From positions 11,166,001 to 11,230,000 of the forward strand of contig OY855916.1 in NCBI GenBank assembly GCA_963693305.1: a DNA stretch of 64,000 nucleotides. Direction: 5' to 3'. The notes under the pieces are model-generated. The model searched no databases. It worked only from the letters and a program-made list of their open reading frames with translations, and was not told the DNA's origin. Positions 11,571 through 23,458 of the stretch are shown here, piece after piece. The translations under genes were made by a program, and so were the position numbers. The DNA is from Meandrina meandrites (lineage: Eukaryota > Cnidaria > Anthozoa > Scleractinia > Meandrinidae). Numbering within the stretch: position 1 is the stretch's first letter; every line of letters begins with the position of its first letter.

Positions 11571-12035
11571 TGTTCAATTATAAAATCTAAACTAGCTTGC
11601 AGTAAAATGATGCCACAAACTTTCTAACAAGTTAAACTTTGAAATAAAAATGAAGGGGCCGGTGCTCTTTTAGGAGAAATAGCAACTTGTTTATACCCCA
11701 TAAATCCTTATAATATCACCATGATTATAGTCACGATTGCTTGCAAAATTCACGTTTCCGACTATTGTTTCTTATTCTACACTGAGAATAAGCCAAAATT
11801 TATTTTACAGCGAGAGAAATTTTTTTAATCAATTCAAAACAACAGAAAAAAAAGGTTGTCACCGTACTCGTTTTCGAGAAAATGACGATTTACCTCTCTG
11901 GCGAGGTCTCGCCTTAAAGAAAAAGCCGCCACGCTAATCACGTGTGAAATTATGCGCAGTATGGATGCGCAGTGCAATACAGGGGAATGACCTTAATGCA
12001 TGGAGACAGAAATAACCATCTGTGATGGCCCTTTT
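11570..12035. other. No gene recognised
   Basis: Spacer between unit B and the second copy of the 9390 repeat. The 66-codon frame at 11737-11937 has no recognisable features. Confidence 0.4.
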
Positions 12036-12039
12036 AAAC

Positions 12040-12150
12040 CTCTTGGAATGAACAAACGTGATGGAATGTAATCTGGATAAATCAACATTTTTATATTATT
12101 GTATATCCTTGTCATAATGTATGTCATTTTCCACCACTGTTTCGTCTTAT
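12040..12150 (+). repeat. Dispersed repeat, second copy
   Basis: Matches 9390-9500 in the same orientation (AACAAACGTGATGGAAT, then TGTATGTCATTT and CCACCACT). Confidence 0.55.
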
Positions 12151-14080
12151 GTCACTGCTCAGGGTGTCTGAATCTAAAATGGCCATCGTCAGAATTATCC
12201 GGAAAAACTGTGACAAAACTGCTTCCCGTTTTGGAATTGCTATCTGATAGGGGTAACCTTGAACTTGTGCCACACACAAACTGAAAACTGGTGAAAACTG
12301 GTGCCTTTCACATTTTCTTTCACAACTGTGGACGATAACTCCCATAATTTTCTAGAGGAGTCCCCCCTCCACCCTCAATTTCCCCTTCCCACTCCCTAGT
12401 AAATACATCCTTGAAAACTGCGAGATGTTTTTTTTTTTTTGCCTCCCTCAAATCTTCCCTGTTTCAGCAAAACAAACCCAGTGGAATAACAGAAAGGCCT
12501 TCAGTTCACTGGGACACACCCTCCTTCCCCCTGTGGGATCCTGGCTAACCTGGGGTGGGAGGTTGGTGGAGTGCCGTGTCATCTCATCTTCGATCACTGC
12601 TAAGCTATCACTATATCACAGGGTGGAAAGCAGCTGAATTCAGCTGTCAAAAAATGGCAATAATGCCATAGCAATTTTAAGGGTAAAGTCTCTTTAAAAG
12701 TGACCAAAACCGGACTTTCCCCACCCCTCTAGTCAGGCAGCAATCATGAGAGTGACCCAGGGCTCTCTATGGCTATTAAGTCTAATGAGGTACCCAGCAC
12801 AAGCTTCGGAAACAAAGCCACCATAGAACTGTGAAGGCTGTACTTAAACCCATGTTTTGAACTAAAGAAGTTAACAAAAACTTGAAAATAACATCAATTT
12901 CAAGAAGACAGGAATATTTGATTAATTTTGGTGTATGCGCATGAGGGATCCGGCCCTATCCCTCACCTGGAGGCAAGGAACTAAGAGAGAGAGATGCGCA
13001 TGAGGCAAAGTTAAATTATTCTTTTCACTCTTCTACTCTTCACATCCTTGAATCTGGCCGGAAAAGTTTTGGTCTTAATCATTGGTAAAGCCTAGAAAGG
13101 GATATCATTATCACTTAGAGGTGAATTGGCCTGTTTCACCACCAATTTTGCAGCAAAAACGGTTTAAGTTTTTTTTTTTTTCGATTAGCTCTGTCAGAAT
13201 ATAATCAATATGCAAAATGGACAATCCTGTGAAAACATCTTATTACTCTATCAGTTGCTTAACACAAAATTCTGCTGATGACGTCACAAGTGGTTCAATA
13301 ACTGCTCCTCCAAATTCCGGAATAATCCGGGTTGACCGGGTTTAGCACGATGAGTGTTAGCAACACTTATTGCCATGCATTGGAAAGAGTTAATCTCAGT
13401 AGATAAATTTTTAATATATAATCTCCTTTAGATTCTTGGGCTTTTTGATTTACACCTCACAGTGTTAGAGTTGTAGAACTGTTGTAGAGTTGTGTTAGAG
13501 TTGTTGGTTGTAGAACCAATGCGAATTTTAACTACTGAGAACACACAAGAAACGACTGAAATCTATTTTTCAAGCCGGATCTGCCAGACCGCTTTTACAG
13601 AGTGTAACTTATTTTATCACCAAAAATTCAAGTCATTTTTTTATTTCATTGTTTCAGCATACTTTGTATTTCAACAAATTGAGGTTATTCGACGAAGTCA
13701 GATCAAAGATTATACTTCTTTTATTACAAAGGAGAATTGCAAATGTCTTGTTATTTAGAATTGCATCTGAAATACATATGACAAAAAACATCGACTTGTA
13801 TCTGAACATACAAGAAAAAAAAAATGGTTCCATATATGTCCCAATTTCTGTTATTAATGATAACGCCATCATTAAAATATATGAAGCATTCCTATCACCC
13901 GGTGCGAGTAAGAGTAATGCTTCTTGATAAGACGATTAATCATCTACAATCATGAGCCGCCTTGTTCTGATGTGGTTTCTACGTTGACTACACGTCTTCA
14001 ATCTTAAAGTTAGCCCTGAAGCATTTCTTGGCAACTTCCTTGTAATCAGTATCTTTGTTGTTAAAGGGAAAAATTTAACT
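12150..14080. other. No gene recognised
   Basis: Low-complexity and AT-rich sequence with a poly-T tract (12427-12440). Frames of 60-98 codons on both strands lack motifs. Confidence 0.4.
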
Positions 14081-14089
14081 TTCGGCGGA

Positions 14090-14260
14090 GTGGAGGTAAT
14101 CAGAACCACGCAATTTTACTGCGCTTCACTTATTTCACTGATCGTCCTTTACACTCTCATTGTAAAGTCATTAAGAAACAGGCCAAATAATGATGACAAA
14201 ATTCAAGTTCAAAGGAAGGAGATCGAAGGCAAAAACAGCACTAGAAGATCAGAAATCTAT
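14090..14260 (+). pseudogene. Possible GPCR TM5-loop 3 fragment
   Basis: The frame includes TTQFYCASLISLIVLYTLIV followed by KSLRNRP and a charged stretch (DDKIQVQRKEIEGKNSTRR). This resembles a fifth transmembrane helix running into the third intracellular loop of class A receptors, which in cnidarians are often single-exon genes. The rest of the receptor (DRY, NPxxY) is not visible on either side, and the frame downstream turns into Phe/Tyr/Ile-rich noise. If real it is a truncated relic; a chance hydrophobic frame is the alternative. Confidence 0.3.
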
Positions 14261-14729
14261 TGTTTGTGCCTTGTAAATCTGCTGGATCGACGCCACTTTG
14301 CATTTATCTGTATTCGGAAATGCTCCATCGCAAAGATAAATGCATTTTACTCGTACCTTTGTTTTTCTATATTTTCCATATTTTAATACAGCTATTAACC
14401 CACTCGTTCTGTTTCTGTTCTTCCATTGGGTTGAGCAAGTGTATCGATGTTATATTTTTTCTTAAATTCGTCAGCTGTAATTATCAAAATCCTTTTGGAA
14501 CAAGTTAATGTTTCTTTAAACCAAAGCAAGAAGCAAAATATATTATGAAAACAGTATGAAAGTATAGAATAGTGTGGAAACATCATCAAAATAGCATGAA
14601 AATACTGTAACATAAAAATAGTATGATTTCTTCTTTTACTTGTATAATTATAGAAATTGGCTCAAATCTGCAAAACGTTGAAAACTTTTATTCAAAACTT
14701 GCAAGTGTATGCAAGAAAAATGTTTTATA

Positions 14730-14818
14730 ATAACAATTATAATAATAATAATTATCATTATTATTATTATTGTAATTTTTATAATTATTATTATTGTTAT
14801 TATTATTATTACTTTCTT
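14730..14818. repeat. AT-rich trinucleotide microsatellite
   Basis: Imperfect (ATT)n/(AAT)n run immediately 5' of the pentraxin-type exon, ending where the splice acceptor lies. Confidence 0.8.
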
Positions 14819-14825
14819 TTGAAAG

Positions 14826-15114
14826 GGATGCTGATGTCAGTCTTGACGATGGGAAGTGGAATCATATCTGTTTCACATGGAGCAACACCAACGGAGACTA
14901 TATGTTCTACAAGGATGGTGAGATCGTAGGCAGTGGTTCAGGCTTGTACACGGGCGGCACCATCAGCTCTGGAGGTACCATCGTGATCGAACAGGACCAA
15001 GACACTGATATTGTTGCCCAGTACCACAACTGCAGCATCACCCAAGGATCAGTAAACTGGTGGTCTCAGTTTAAAGATGATGTTCAAGGTGATGTTCTGG
15101 TGGTGGAACCATGA
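14826..15114 (+). pseudogene. Pentraxin-type lectin terminal exon with internal deletion
   Basis: An acceptor (CTTTTGAAAG before 14826) opens a frame of about 95 codons. It shows DDGKWNHICFTWSN, then DYMFYKDGEIVGSG, then GGTIVIEQDQ. These match the laminin-G/pentraxin jelly-roll core, whose usual continuation is G-Q-E-Q-D, a calcium-site loop and a V-N-x-W-D motif. Here EQDQ is followed directly by DTDIVAQYHNCSI and a C-terminal segment ending VVEP. The stretch between, including the expected VNxWD strand, is absent without loss of frame, so the fold and part of the calcium site should be lost. No upstream exons were found. Probably a relic of a secreted pentraxin-like lectin; an assembly gap is less likely. 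Confidence 0.65.
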
Positions 15115-17030
15115 ATCACTCAAACCACAAAAGGATCCAGTCACTGATGGTGTTGGGCTTATTTGATGAAATATTTGCTGTAGAACGATTAACATGATGT
15201 GTATTTGTACATAAAGGGCGAAAGATACTAGAAATAGTTAACACTACAGCTGCCCCCGCTGTTGTCCTTTTTTTCTCAGCGTACCCGATACTACAGTCAA
15301 TTATTTTGCTTGATATTTTGGCTATTCTATTTTCTTATTGAAAATCAGTTTTCTGTTTGGAACAGTCTTGCGATAATTCAGAAGAAAACACTAATTTTTC
15401 TCGTGCTCCACTTGTTTCTGGCCTTCTCTTTTTCAATATCATGGGACGAGGACGTGCCATTTAAAACAAACTTTTATTATGAATTGTTAAAGTGCAGTAG
15501 ATAAGTAAAACAAAGCCAAATTATGCAAACATTCTGAAGGATTTCATGTAATAATCACGTAAATTTAATTACACGAACGCGTCCCCAACTTCCTGAGATC
15601 ATTTTGCTTTTTTTGCTGTAATGAGTGATCTCAGGGAGAATAAACTTTGGTAATAGCCAAACGTTATAAAAAAACAATTGAGACCAGCTGTTTTCAGATT
15701 TTTTGTTTCAATATATTAGGGCTGGGAACTCAAGCAGCAATGACCAACTTGTCAGCTGAGCTCGAAACGGATGCAAAAAGATTTCTCACCTCTGTCAATG
15801 TAAACGCCTGCCGTGAGTTTTGATTATCTCAAGAACTCTTTTGAATTCTCTTTCCTTCTTGACAAGTTTCAGTTACAAATTTTAGTTAAATGCCTAAGGA
15901 CTGATCGAGTCTTTTATCTTTTATTTCTACCACTTGAGTTTTTTTTAATGTTATGATGTTCCGGGTAAAAGCCGAAAGCACTGGATCGACAGCTGGCTAG
16001 TTATATCTGCACATCTCAAGTGAAAACTTTCTCACTTCTCTGCGAGTTTCAATGCTCGCGGTATCTTTTAAAAACTTTCCTTCTTTAACTCTTTTAGATC
16101 TTATCGCTGCTGCTAACTTTATATCTTGGTTGTGGCCTGAGTCTTTCAAACCCCTCGTGTAAAGTGTGATTTTTGTCTGATAAATTTCGATTTCGGATTG
16201 AGTCTGTCAATCCTGCGAGCGAACGAGAGCTGCTCGCAACACGCTAACAACAGAAATTTTCAGACCAATACGTACTATTCTTCTTTTTGATCATTTCAAT
16301 TGCGAAAGTTTCGGCTTAATTCTAGACCTTATGAAATCAATAAAGCTCGAAGCAAACTGCAGCAACCCAACTGCAATCAACGTTTGCAGACGTCGTTTGA
16401 TGACTTGATGTCATTTGTGCACGTGCTCACGCTTTGGTTTGTCATCATCACCCAATCATCGTTTATCTTGCGTCATCATTTACCAATCACCGTACAGGGA
16501 ATTTTATCACACCTCCCGATACCCACTTGCGGGCATTCTGCACAACTCCCGATACTATTTGCGCGCCCACTGCACTTTGGTCAAATCGATATTTTTCCTG
16601 TGTATACTATATATATACTTTATATACGCGCGGATTACAATGATGCCTCCTCGGGTTTTGGCCTCTCGGCCAAAACCCTGTGGGGGCAATCGTGGGTGAC
16701 AAATTACGCTTACAATAGTACTTTTTTTAACTTGTTTATTGTATCATCATGAACAAACCGGCTGCAAACGACGTCCGTGTAAAACGCTCAAAAATAAGCT
16801 CAATGCCATTCATGTTATCGCTAAAAGTTTATAAGACGACCAAACAAACTGACCAAGGTAAAATTCAAGCGAAAATGTGCAAAGTTTACCTCAAGATAAT
16901 CTTTTGAAATCCTGTACGCCATCTTGGCACAGAGACATGGGAAACGTTGTCATGACAATTTTGTAATTTCACATGTGAAAATAATTATAAACTATCGCTA
17001 AACTGAAGTTCACGCCAAAATTAAAGGGTA
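15115..17030. other. No gene recognised; one short hairpin
   Basis: AT-rich spacer. A perfect hairpin with 11-bp arms GGGTTTTGGCC and GGCCAAAACCC around TCTC lies at 16653-16678. The 150-codon frame at 16300-16752 has no domain and overlaps two other frames on the same strand, so it is treated as noise. Confidence 0.45.
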
Positions 17031-19620
17031 ATTTGTCCCCCATGATATTTGTTTTGGAACAACACCAGACATTTGATCCCCGCGCAACTTTAAATTCTTA
17101 TTTTAAAATTACATTTAATCCTCAATAATTCTTATTTCTCCAAATTATATTAATCCTTTGAGAAAAACTACCTCCTCCCGAACATCCCCAAAACCCACCC
17201 GAAAATTTACAAAACACTGCAAAACATACATCATACAACATCGTGTTATAAGCCTAGCCTTTTTGGATTGCTTGAAACGCGAACGAGATATTCGCATTAA
17301 ACCCGAGTTAACCGGTAGAAAAACGGCCTTCACGTGATGTCTACGGGCATTTGTCTATTTAAGTTGTTGTTTACATGGATTGCCTGCATGATAACAATCT
17401 AAATTTATATATTTTAAGCATGTTTTTAGCTGTTATTTTTAGTTTACAGTATCCCTCAATATTTTACGCGGTTGGGCCAAATTTTGGTAAGCCGTAGTGC
17501 AACACTACATGCAAAACCACTTTTTGTGTGTTAAAAATTGTACTCCAAAGTGGAGCTGGATAATAATTTTTCACCAGTTTAAAGCAATTCACTCATTCAC
17601 GTGTTTTGGCTGCAACGTGTGCACGAGACTCATTACGTAACCGATTACATAACTATTTGAGTGCAGAGAGTTATGATAGTAATCGATCTATAAATGGGTA
17701 TTTAGGTATTTAGTGGGCAAAATAGCCTCATTAATGAAATATAAACTCCTAGATCAGATTTTCTAACGATTTTTGATTCAGGCTACAAAAGAATAGCAAA
17801 GATCACGAGATACATAGCTGATATTGCAGCCTTGGATCCAACCAGTGTCTGAACAAGTAAAGTCCCTCATTGGACTCTTACGAAGCTTGCGTTGCGATCA
17901 GTTTTATTTCATGATCACTTGTATTTAAGGCGCAATTAGACAAAATAATAATGACTTCTGCAAGCATAAATAAGCGCCAGACTTGTATCGGTTTACATTT
18001 GGACTTCACGTGCGAAGACATGCTTAGCGCTTCTTGTAAACATAACCTCTTCCCCTCGTAAATCAGTAAGCATCCGCAGTCGAAACGCACCTACCGCAAA
18101 ACGTCATGTCAATTTTCTGTCCAAGAGATGCCATTCACAAAGGGACGAATTTCCCGCTTCATAACGGAGATGGTAGCTTTGATAAACAAACCCACTTTCC
18201 TAACAATACCGTTCCAAGAAGAAGAAAATCACAGCCTGTGATAACGGATAAGGGGCTACCCGTATTGGCGACGCTTTCTGGACACCGATACCATTTTGGC
18301 CATATCTTCAGTAATCCTTCCACAGCTTTTGAAAGAAGAAAAATTGTTAATGTCAATCTCGACATGTCGGTTATAATGGATGAGGTTGAGAACGAGGACA
18401 TACGAAAGGTTTATAGCTCACTGAAGGACAGCAGTGTCTTCAATGAAACCAGCGTTCAAAATGGCTACCTTACCACGACACTGTGTTCAACTGAGCTGTG
18501 ATTTCAATGGTTTTCCCAACGTTTCTTACCATGTGACAAATTCACGTGATGGTTGACGACGTTGACGTCTTGTCGAATTCTTCTGCACGCGACTAGAAAC
18601 GCAGGACAGTAGTTTTGACTTCAATAAATTTCTGCCTTCCTTCGCTTCTCCAAATGTAACGTGGGGACATAAGAAATACTGGAGCTAGGTACTATTTTAT
18701 TTGGTGTTATGTAATGAATTTTAACACGTAAAATATTCATATTCGGACACGTCTTCCTCACAGTTGCTACGTCTCTTTATATCTAAACAGAGGTGGCTTT
18801 TATTTGAGATGCTGTGTTTATTGCTGCTCATTAGTCGCAAGTAGTGAACTTTTACCAACAACAATCATTGAAAGAAATCTCTTGAGTAATCCACGTTGAT
18901 TATTAAAATTCAAGGTCTTCGAACACGAAACCAAGCTGGTACTAAACTTAGCATTTCTTTAAAATATACTAGTGTAAGTGGCTTGATTCACAACAACAAA
19001 GAAGCTGAGCCATAGTATGATCTCTTCCGTAAAACAAGGTAAGCAGTAAATCTGCTATGATTTGAGATTTTTAAGACTGTCATAACATACGTAAGTCTTA
19101 TCAGAAATTAGCAGTCATGAAGATAATCCCATTAGCCATGTTAAAGGCAAACATTGTCTGAACGCGGCCCCTAAAGTCAATGATCATTAAAATATATATG
19201 CAGCTTTTCTGAAGATCAAACAGCTTCCTTCTGTGTTACTGTTTCAAGTTGTGCACGTAGTTATATTTTTAAACTAAGGCCGCTTTGGAATGCATAGTTT
19301 CGTGAGACAAATTTATTTAAGCAGCAATATTATTGAAACTTGCAATTGCACGGTGTCTGATGCTTTCAAAAATGTTCTATTTGGGGTGACATAGTTTGTT
19401 AGCGGTTTGACGGGAAGCACTTTTTATGTTACTTTCAAGAAGTTTCGGCTAGTGGCTTTAAAGTTTCAAACGGCCTCGTGGTGTGAGACTCATGCAAGTG
19501 TCTAAGATTTCTAGATTCTTGGATAGCCAAGCGGTCGTTCCCAGAGCGAGGATCCTTATCGGACAACCAAGCTTCCAAAAAGAGTCGCTCGTGAAAACGA
19601 CACACATGCCCAAAATACAG
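17030..19620 (+). repeat. Segmental duplication unit C
   Basis: Its 5' part (17030-17700) matches D (20515-21480), with shared ACAACACCAGACATTTGA and CGGCCTTCACGTG. Its middle and 3' parts match A. Relative to A, the segment corresponding to about 4720-5170 is missing just before the gene: GGACTTCA in A joins directly to CGTGCGAAGACATGCT here. Confidence 0.8.
18106..18501 (+). CDS. N-terminally shortened STEL protein, copy C
   Basis: The product is 131 residues. It aligns with copies A and B from SIACPRDAI onward. The codons between the ancestral ATG and this point (25 residues, including the RRRQRSV basic site) have been removed by a deletion that joins ATG in frame to TCAATTTTCTGTCC. The second basic site PRRRKSQP, the acidic segment (DEVENEDIRK) and TTTLCSTEL remain. 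The frame is intact to a TGA after GAGCTG. A possible polyadenylation signal CAATAAAT lies near 18620. It may still produce a PDZ-ligand protein without the first phosphorylation-type site, or be an early pseudogene; the clean in-frame join favours the first. Confidence 0.65.
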   Translation: MSIFCPRDAIHKGTNFPLHNGDGSFDKQTHFPNNTVPRRRKSQPVITDKGLPVLATLSGHRYHFGHIFSNPSTAFERRKIVNVNLDMSVIMDEVENEDIRKVYSSLKDSSVFNETSVQNGYLTTTLCSTEL

Positions 19621-20515
19621 ACAGTTCGGAAAAATAAATGGTATCCTGAAGTGTTATCAATATAAGGAAACAGTCACTTTCCTTGTTCTTCTTAATTGCC
19701 CAGTATAAACCCAGCAAGAAAGCTTTCTATGGCCTGCAAAAATGAAAACGACTTCCGCATTTGAAGCGTGATACTGAATTTTTCAGGCTCTCGCCTTTCT
19801 CTTATTACAGACACTATATGGAGAATAATGGCTTTTCAACAATGAGTTTTTGTGTGATAGAGAATTGTAAGTCTTAAAGTTTTCAGTGGGGGATCGGGGG
19901 AGGGGGGGGGTCACCTTATTTTTTCGGAAATAGCTCATTTTCTTTGAAGTGCCGGAATTATCTTAGCAGAATTAAACATTCATAGTCAAGCGGGGCCCCT
20001 CCTAAGCTGATTTTTCGACTTTGCATGAATCCACAAAAATCAATAGAGATCGATTTTTGAGGGTACATAAGGCTAGTAGCAAACAAATAGATTGTAACAT
20101 ATGAAAGTGTTTGAACTCGGGAGTATCAGGAGTTCGTATCGCTGTTTGCATTTTATATCTTATCAAATTGAAATGGCCAAGAAATAACAATCCTTATTTG
20201 CTTCTCGGTTAATTTTTACTTTTTTGGCGTTTCCTTCCTAAAAACTATTAAGCTGAAGTTTTTGTCAATTAAAAAGTAATTTTGTTCGTAAGAAACATGA
20301 TTTAAAATATACTGACATAGCACCTTTAAGGGAGGATTTCCATCCTTCTATATAACATTTATCCCCTTTTTGTTGATTTTTGCCTCGAAGTTCAGAAAAG
20401 TGCATCCACTGAAAATGTTTAATTGACGTTTTCTTGTATTGGTAACTCAGCCTTTGGCCATCTCCAAAAGGGGTAAACGTGAATTTGAGAGAGGTTTAAA
20501 AAGGTATGGGAGAAG
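19620..20515. other. Spacer between units C and D
   Basis: AT-rich with a G-rich patch (19886-19911). No gene or repeat partner was recognised. Confidence 0.4.
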
Positions 20516-21957
20516 GAAAATTAGTTTTGGGACAACACCAGACATTTGACGCACACCCAACTTCAAATTCCAATTTTAAAATTACATTTAATCCTCAATA
20601 ATTCTTATTTCTCCAAGTTATACTTATCCTCTCGTCCCGAACATCCCCAAAACCCACTCAAAAATTTACAAAACACTGCAAAACAGACATTTGCATTTGC
20701 TTGAAACGCTAACGAGATTCGCATTAAGCCCAGGATAACCGGTGGAAAAACGGCCTTCACGTGTACCTCCGCCTTAATTTTTTTAATTTGGGTTGATGAA
20801 CATCTGTTGTAATTATAAAAGTTTTTTTCGTTCTTCCCGTAAATCCCGCTTCTTCTTCCTCTGAAATCAGGGTCAGAGGTGAATCCTACGATGTTTTCAA
20901 TTACTCGAATGGAAAGATTTTAAGATTTTTTGTTATAGATGAAGGGCGAAAACAGTTTTCTTCTCCGATCCGAAGCTTTTTTTCAAAAAGGACCTTTTAG
21001 ATTATGCCTGAAAAGAGAAGAAAATGAATTATGCCAATTCCAATTTTTAGGTACATACGATACCTTCATAAATAAACAGATTATATGTGTTTCAGACGGG
21101 CATATGTCTATTTAAGTTGTTGTTTACATGGATTGCCTGCATGATAACAATCTAAATTTATATCTTATCATTTTAAGCCTGTTTTTAGCTGTTATTTTTA
21201 GTTTGTAGTATCCCTCAATATTTTACGCGGCTGCGTCATATTTTGGCAAGCCGTAGTGCAACACTACATGCAAAACCACATTTTGTGTGTTAAAAATTCC
21301 ACTCCAAAGTGGAGCTGGATAATAATTTTCCAGCAGCCGAGTAATGCAAATCATTCATTCACGTGTTTTGGCTGCAACGTGTGCACGAGACTCATTACAT
21401 AACCGATTACATAACTATATGAGTGCAGAGAGTTTTATAATAGCAATCGATCTATAAATGTATATTTGAGGTATTTTGTGGGCAAAATAGCCTCATCAAT
21501 GAAACATAAACACCTAGATCAGATTTTCTTATGATTTTTGATTCATGCTACCTAAGAATAGCAATAAATGGCCGGAAGAATTTTTCACGCCTTGAAAAAT
21601 GATCAGAAAATAAAAGCGACCTGGGAACACTCAAAACACAAGAAATATTTAAAAAATCGCACTTCACCCGGCATACACGTAAACAAAAAAAACTCCCACT
21701 TATATTGTGCAATATAGCAGTAAAATGAATCTGAAACATAGCAAGGGGGCATGCCAAAGGCAAACAAGATAGGTCGATTCAACGTATCATTTTAGAATTA
21801 CAAAAAAAAACGCTCAAAGATTTCAGAGAGTAACAGGTCGAGAATGAATTACTCTTCAGACCTTTGGGCAGGAAACTCTATCTGAAGGGATGCCAACTGA
21901 GCAGACTAACAGAGAAGACACTTACGAAGGGAAGAGATTATGTTTAAAAGCAGTTTA
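20515..21957 (+). repeat. Segmental duplication unit D, gene lost
   Basis: The 5' flank matches C and A: ACAACACCAGACATTTGAC, CGGCCTTCACGTG, CCAAAGTGGAGCTGGATAAT, and the CAGACCTTTGGGCAGGAAAC block that precedes the gene in A. A 320-bp stretch (about 20766-21085) interrupts the similarity to C. The block just upstream of the gene is present up to GACTAACAGAGAAGACA, but the coding sequence itself is absent. Confidence 0.75.
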
Positions 21958-22140
21958 CTGCTTACCTTGTTTTACGGAAGAGGTCATACTATGGCTCAGC
22001 GGCTTTGTTGTTGTGAATCAATCCACTTACACTTGTCTATTTTAAAGGAAGTCTAGTACCAGCTTGGTTTTGTGTTCGAAGACCTTAAATTTTAATAATC
22101 AATGTGAGCTACTCAAAGAATTTAATTTTTGCGATGATTG
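21958..22140 (-). repeat. Inverted 3' flank in unit D
   Basis: This is the reverse complement of the 3' flank of copy C (about 18890-19050): TTTACTGCTTACCTTG, GAAGAGGTCATACTATGGCT and GTACCAGCTTGGTTTTGTG have complements there. In unit D the 3' flank is therefore turned around and joined to the pre-gene flank. Confidence 0.8.
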
Positions 22141-23315
22141 CTGTGCGACTAAACACAGCATCTCAAATAAAATCCACCCGTTGACGTAGAAAGGCAAACC
22201 CATGAGGCTATAATAATGAAACATGCTTCCAAAAAACATGTTAAAAAGTAGCTTTATTACTTAACACAGGACACTTTTTTGTAATGTCATCAATTTTGCC
22301 TCGTTTCATATTAAAAACGTTTTGTAGCTTTGTTGTTTGTGGAGGTAACATTAGAATGGAACGGCCTTTTTGCAATTCTAAATTTTATGAATCAATATTT
22401 GTGCGAGAAAGACCACGTAACTCTTTTAGCCTAACAGTGGTCTGGATCTCATTTCTCCTTTCAAAAATTAAAAAAAATATTGCAAACGTAGCATGTGAAA
22501 CGGGAGAATATAGGCACTGATCAGCAAAGAAAAAATTGGATACTTGCACCTTGTGCAACGATCACTTTATGGGGATTGCAAACGAAGAACTGGGCTGAGA
22601 GAGTTAAAATATGTCGTCTTTTTGCATGTTGATAGGGGGATGACAAACCGGACTCATAGAAGGGCTTGAAATCGAGAACAAAAAATGATATATAACTGAA
22701 AAGTTACCAAGAAGCAAACAATAAATTTGTAGGCACAACTCCCATTCAAGCTTCTGTTAACATCGAATTGGTTTTATGCACCATATATATAACAAAAGAT
22801 AAGTTTTGAAAGCAATTCAGGGAAATCTGCTGTAATTCAAGATAAAACAATTAACAAAAGAAATATTCGTTGTTATATATTCCCTATACTGCACTACTAT
22901 ACATTGTTTCTTAAATCTTAAGCAGGTGTATTAGAAAATTCAAAGTTTCTTGTTGAGTACAGTTCATCTTGTTGACTTATATTACAAAGAGGTTGAATAT
23001 TGATGTATTATCTTATTACCACTGAGCTAAAGCTCACTTTAAGCTAGAATGTGTTTATTTTTGGTAAACTAGCATTCTGTAAGAAAATGAAGGAAGAGTA
23101 TCAGTATTATGTAAAATAAATTTATTTATGAAACAGTCCTCTATAATTTTCCTTTCTGACATTCGTCGACGTCTTAGAAAACAAACTAAGAGATCGTTTG
23201 TTTGTTTGTTTGTTTGTTTGTAACATCATACCATCAATCAACGCTATTGAAAGTACATTCTTATTTTGCTTGAAATTAATAACCTTGGTAGACTGTTTGT
23301 GATGTATTTTTCCAG
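22140..23315. other. No gene recognised; tetranucleotide repeat
   Basis: AT-rich spacer with a (GTTT)n run near 23198-23221. No recognisable coding frame. Confidence 0.45.
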
Positions 23316-23458
23316 AAAGCATTCCGGTCGAAAATGAAAGTTATCACATGATTAGAAACACTGGTAAGAATTGCTGGCGTCATTGTTATTTTGTAAGAGA
23401 TTGCTATTTAACTGGCGCAGATTACCTTGGATTTCAATCCGATTTGGACTTCATAACG
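23316..23458 (+). CDS. Candidate orphan cysteine-rich exon
   Basis: The stretch is bounded by a good acceptor (TATTTTTCCAG) and a good donor (ACG followed by GTATGT), with an open frame of 47 codons between. The frame contains ESYHMIRNTGKNC, WRHCYFVRDCYLTG and DYLGFQSDLDFIT. Three Cys with aromatic spacing suggest an extracellular module, but I cannot name the family. No partner exon was found within a few kilobases. Confidence 0.35.

Noticed and set aside
16300..16752. 150-codon frame
   Set aside because: Overlaps two other same-strand frames, is rich in Phe/Ile/Tyr and has no recognisable motif.
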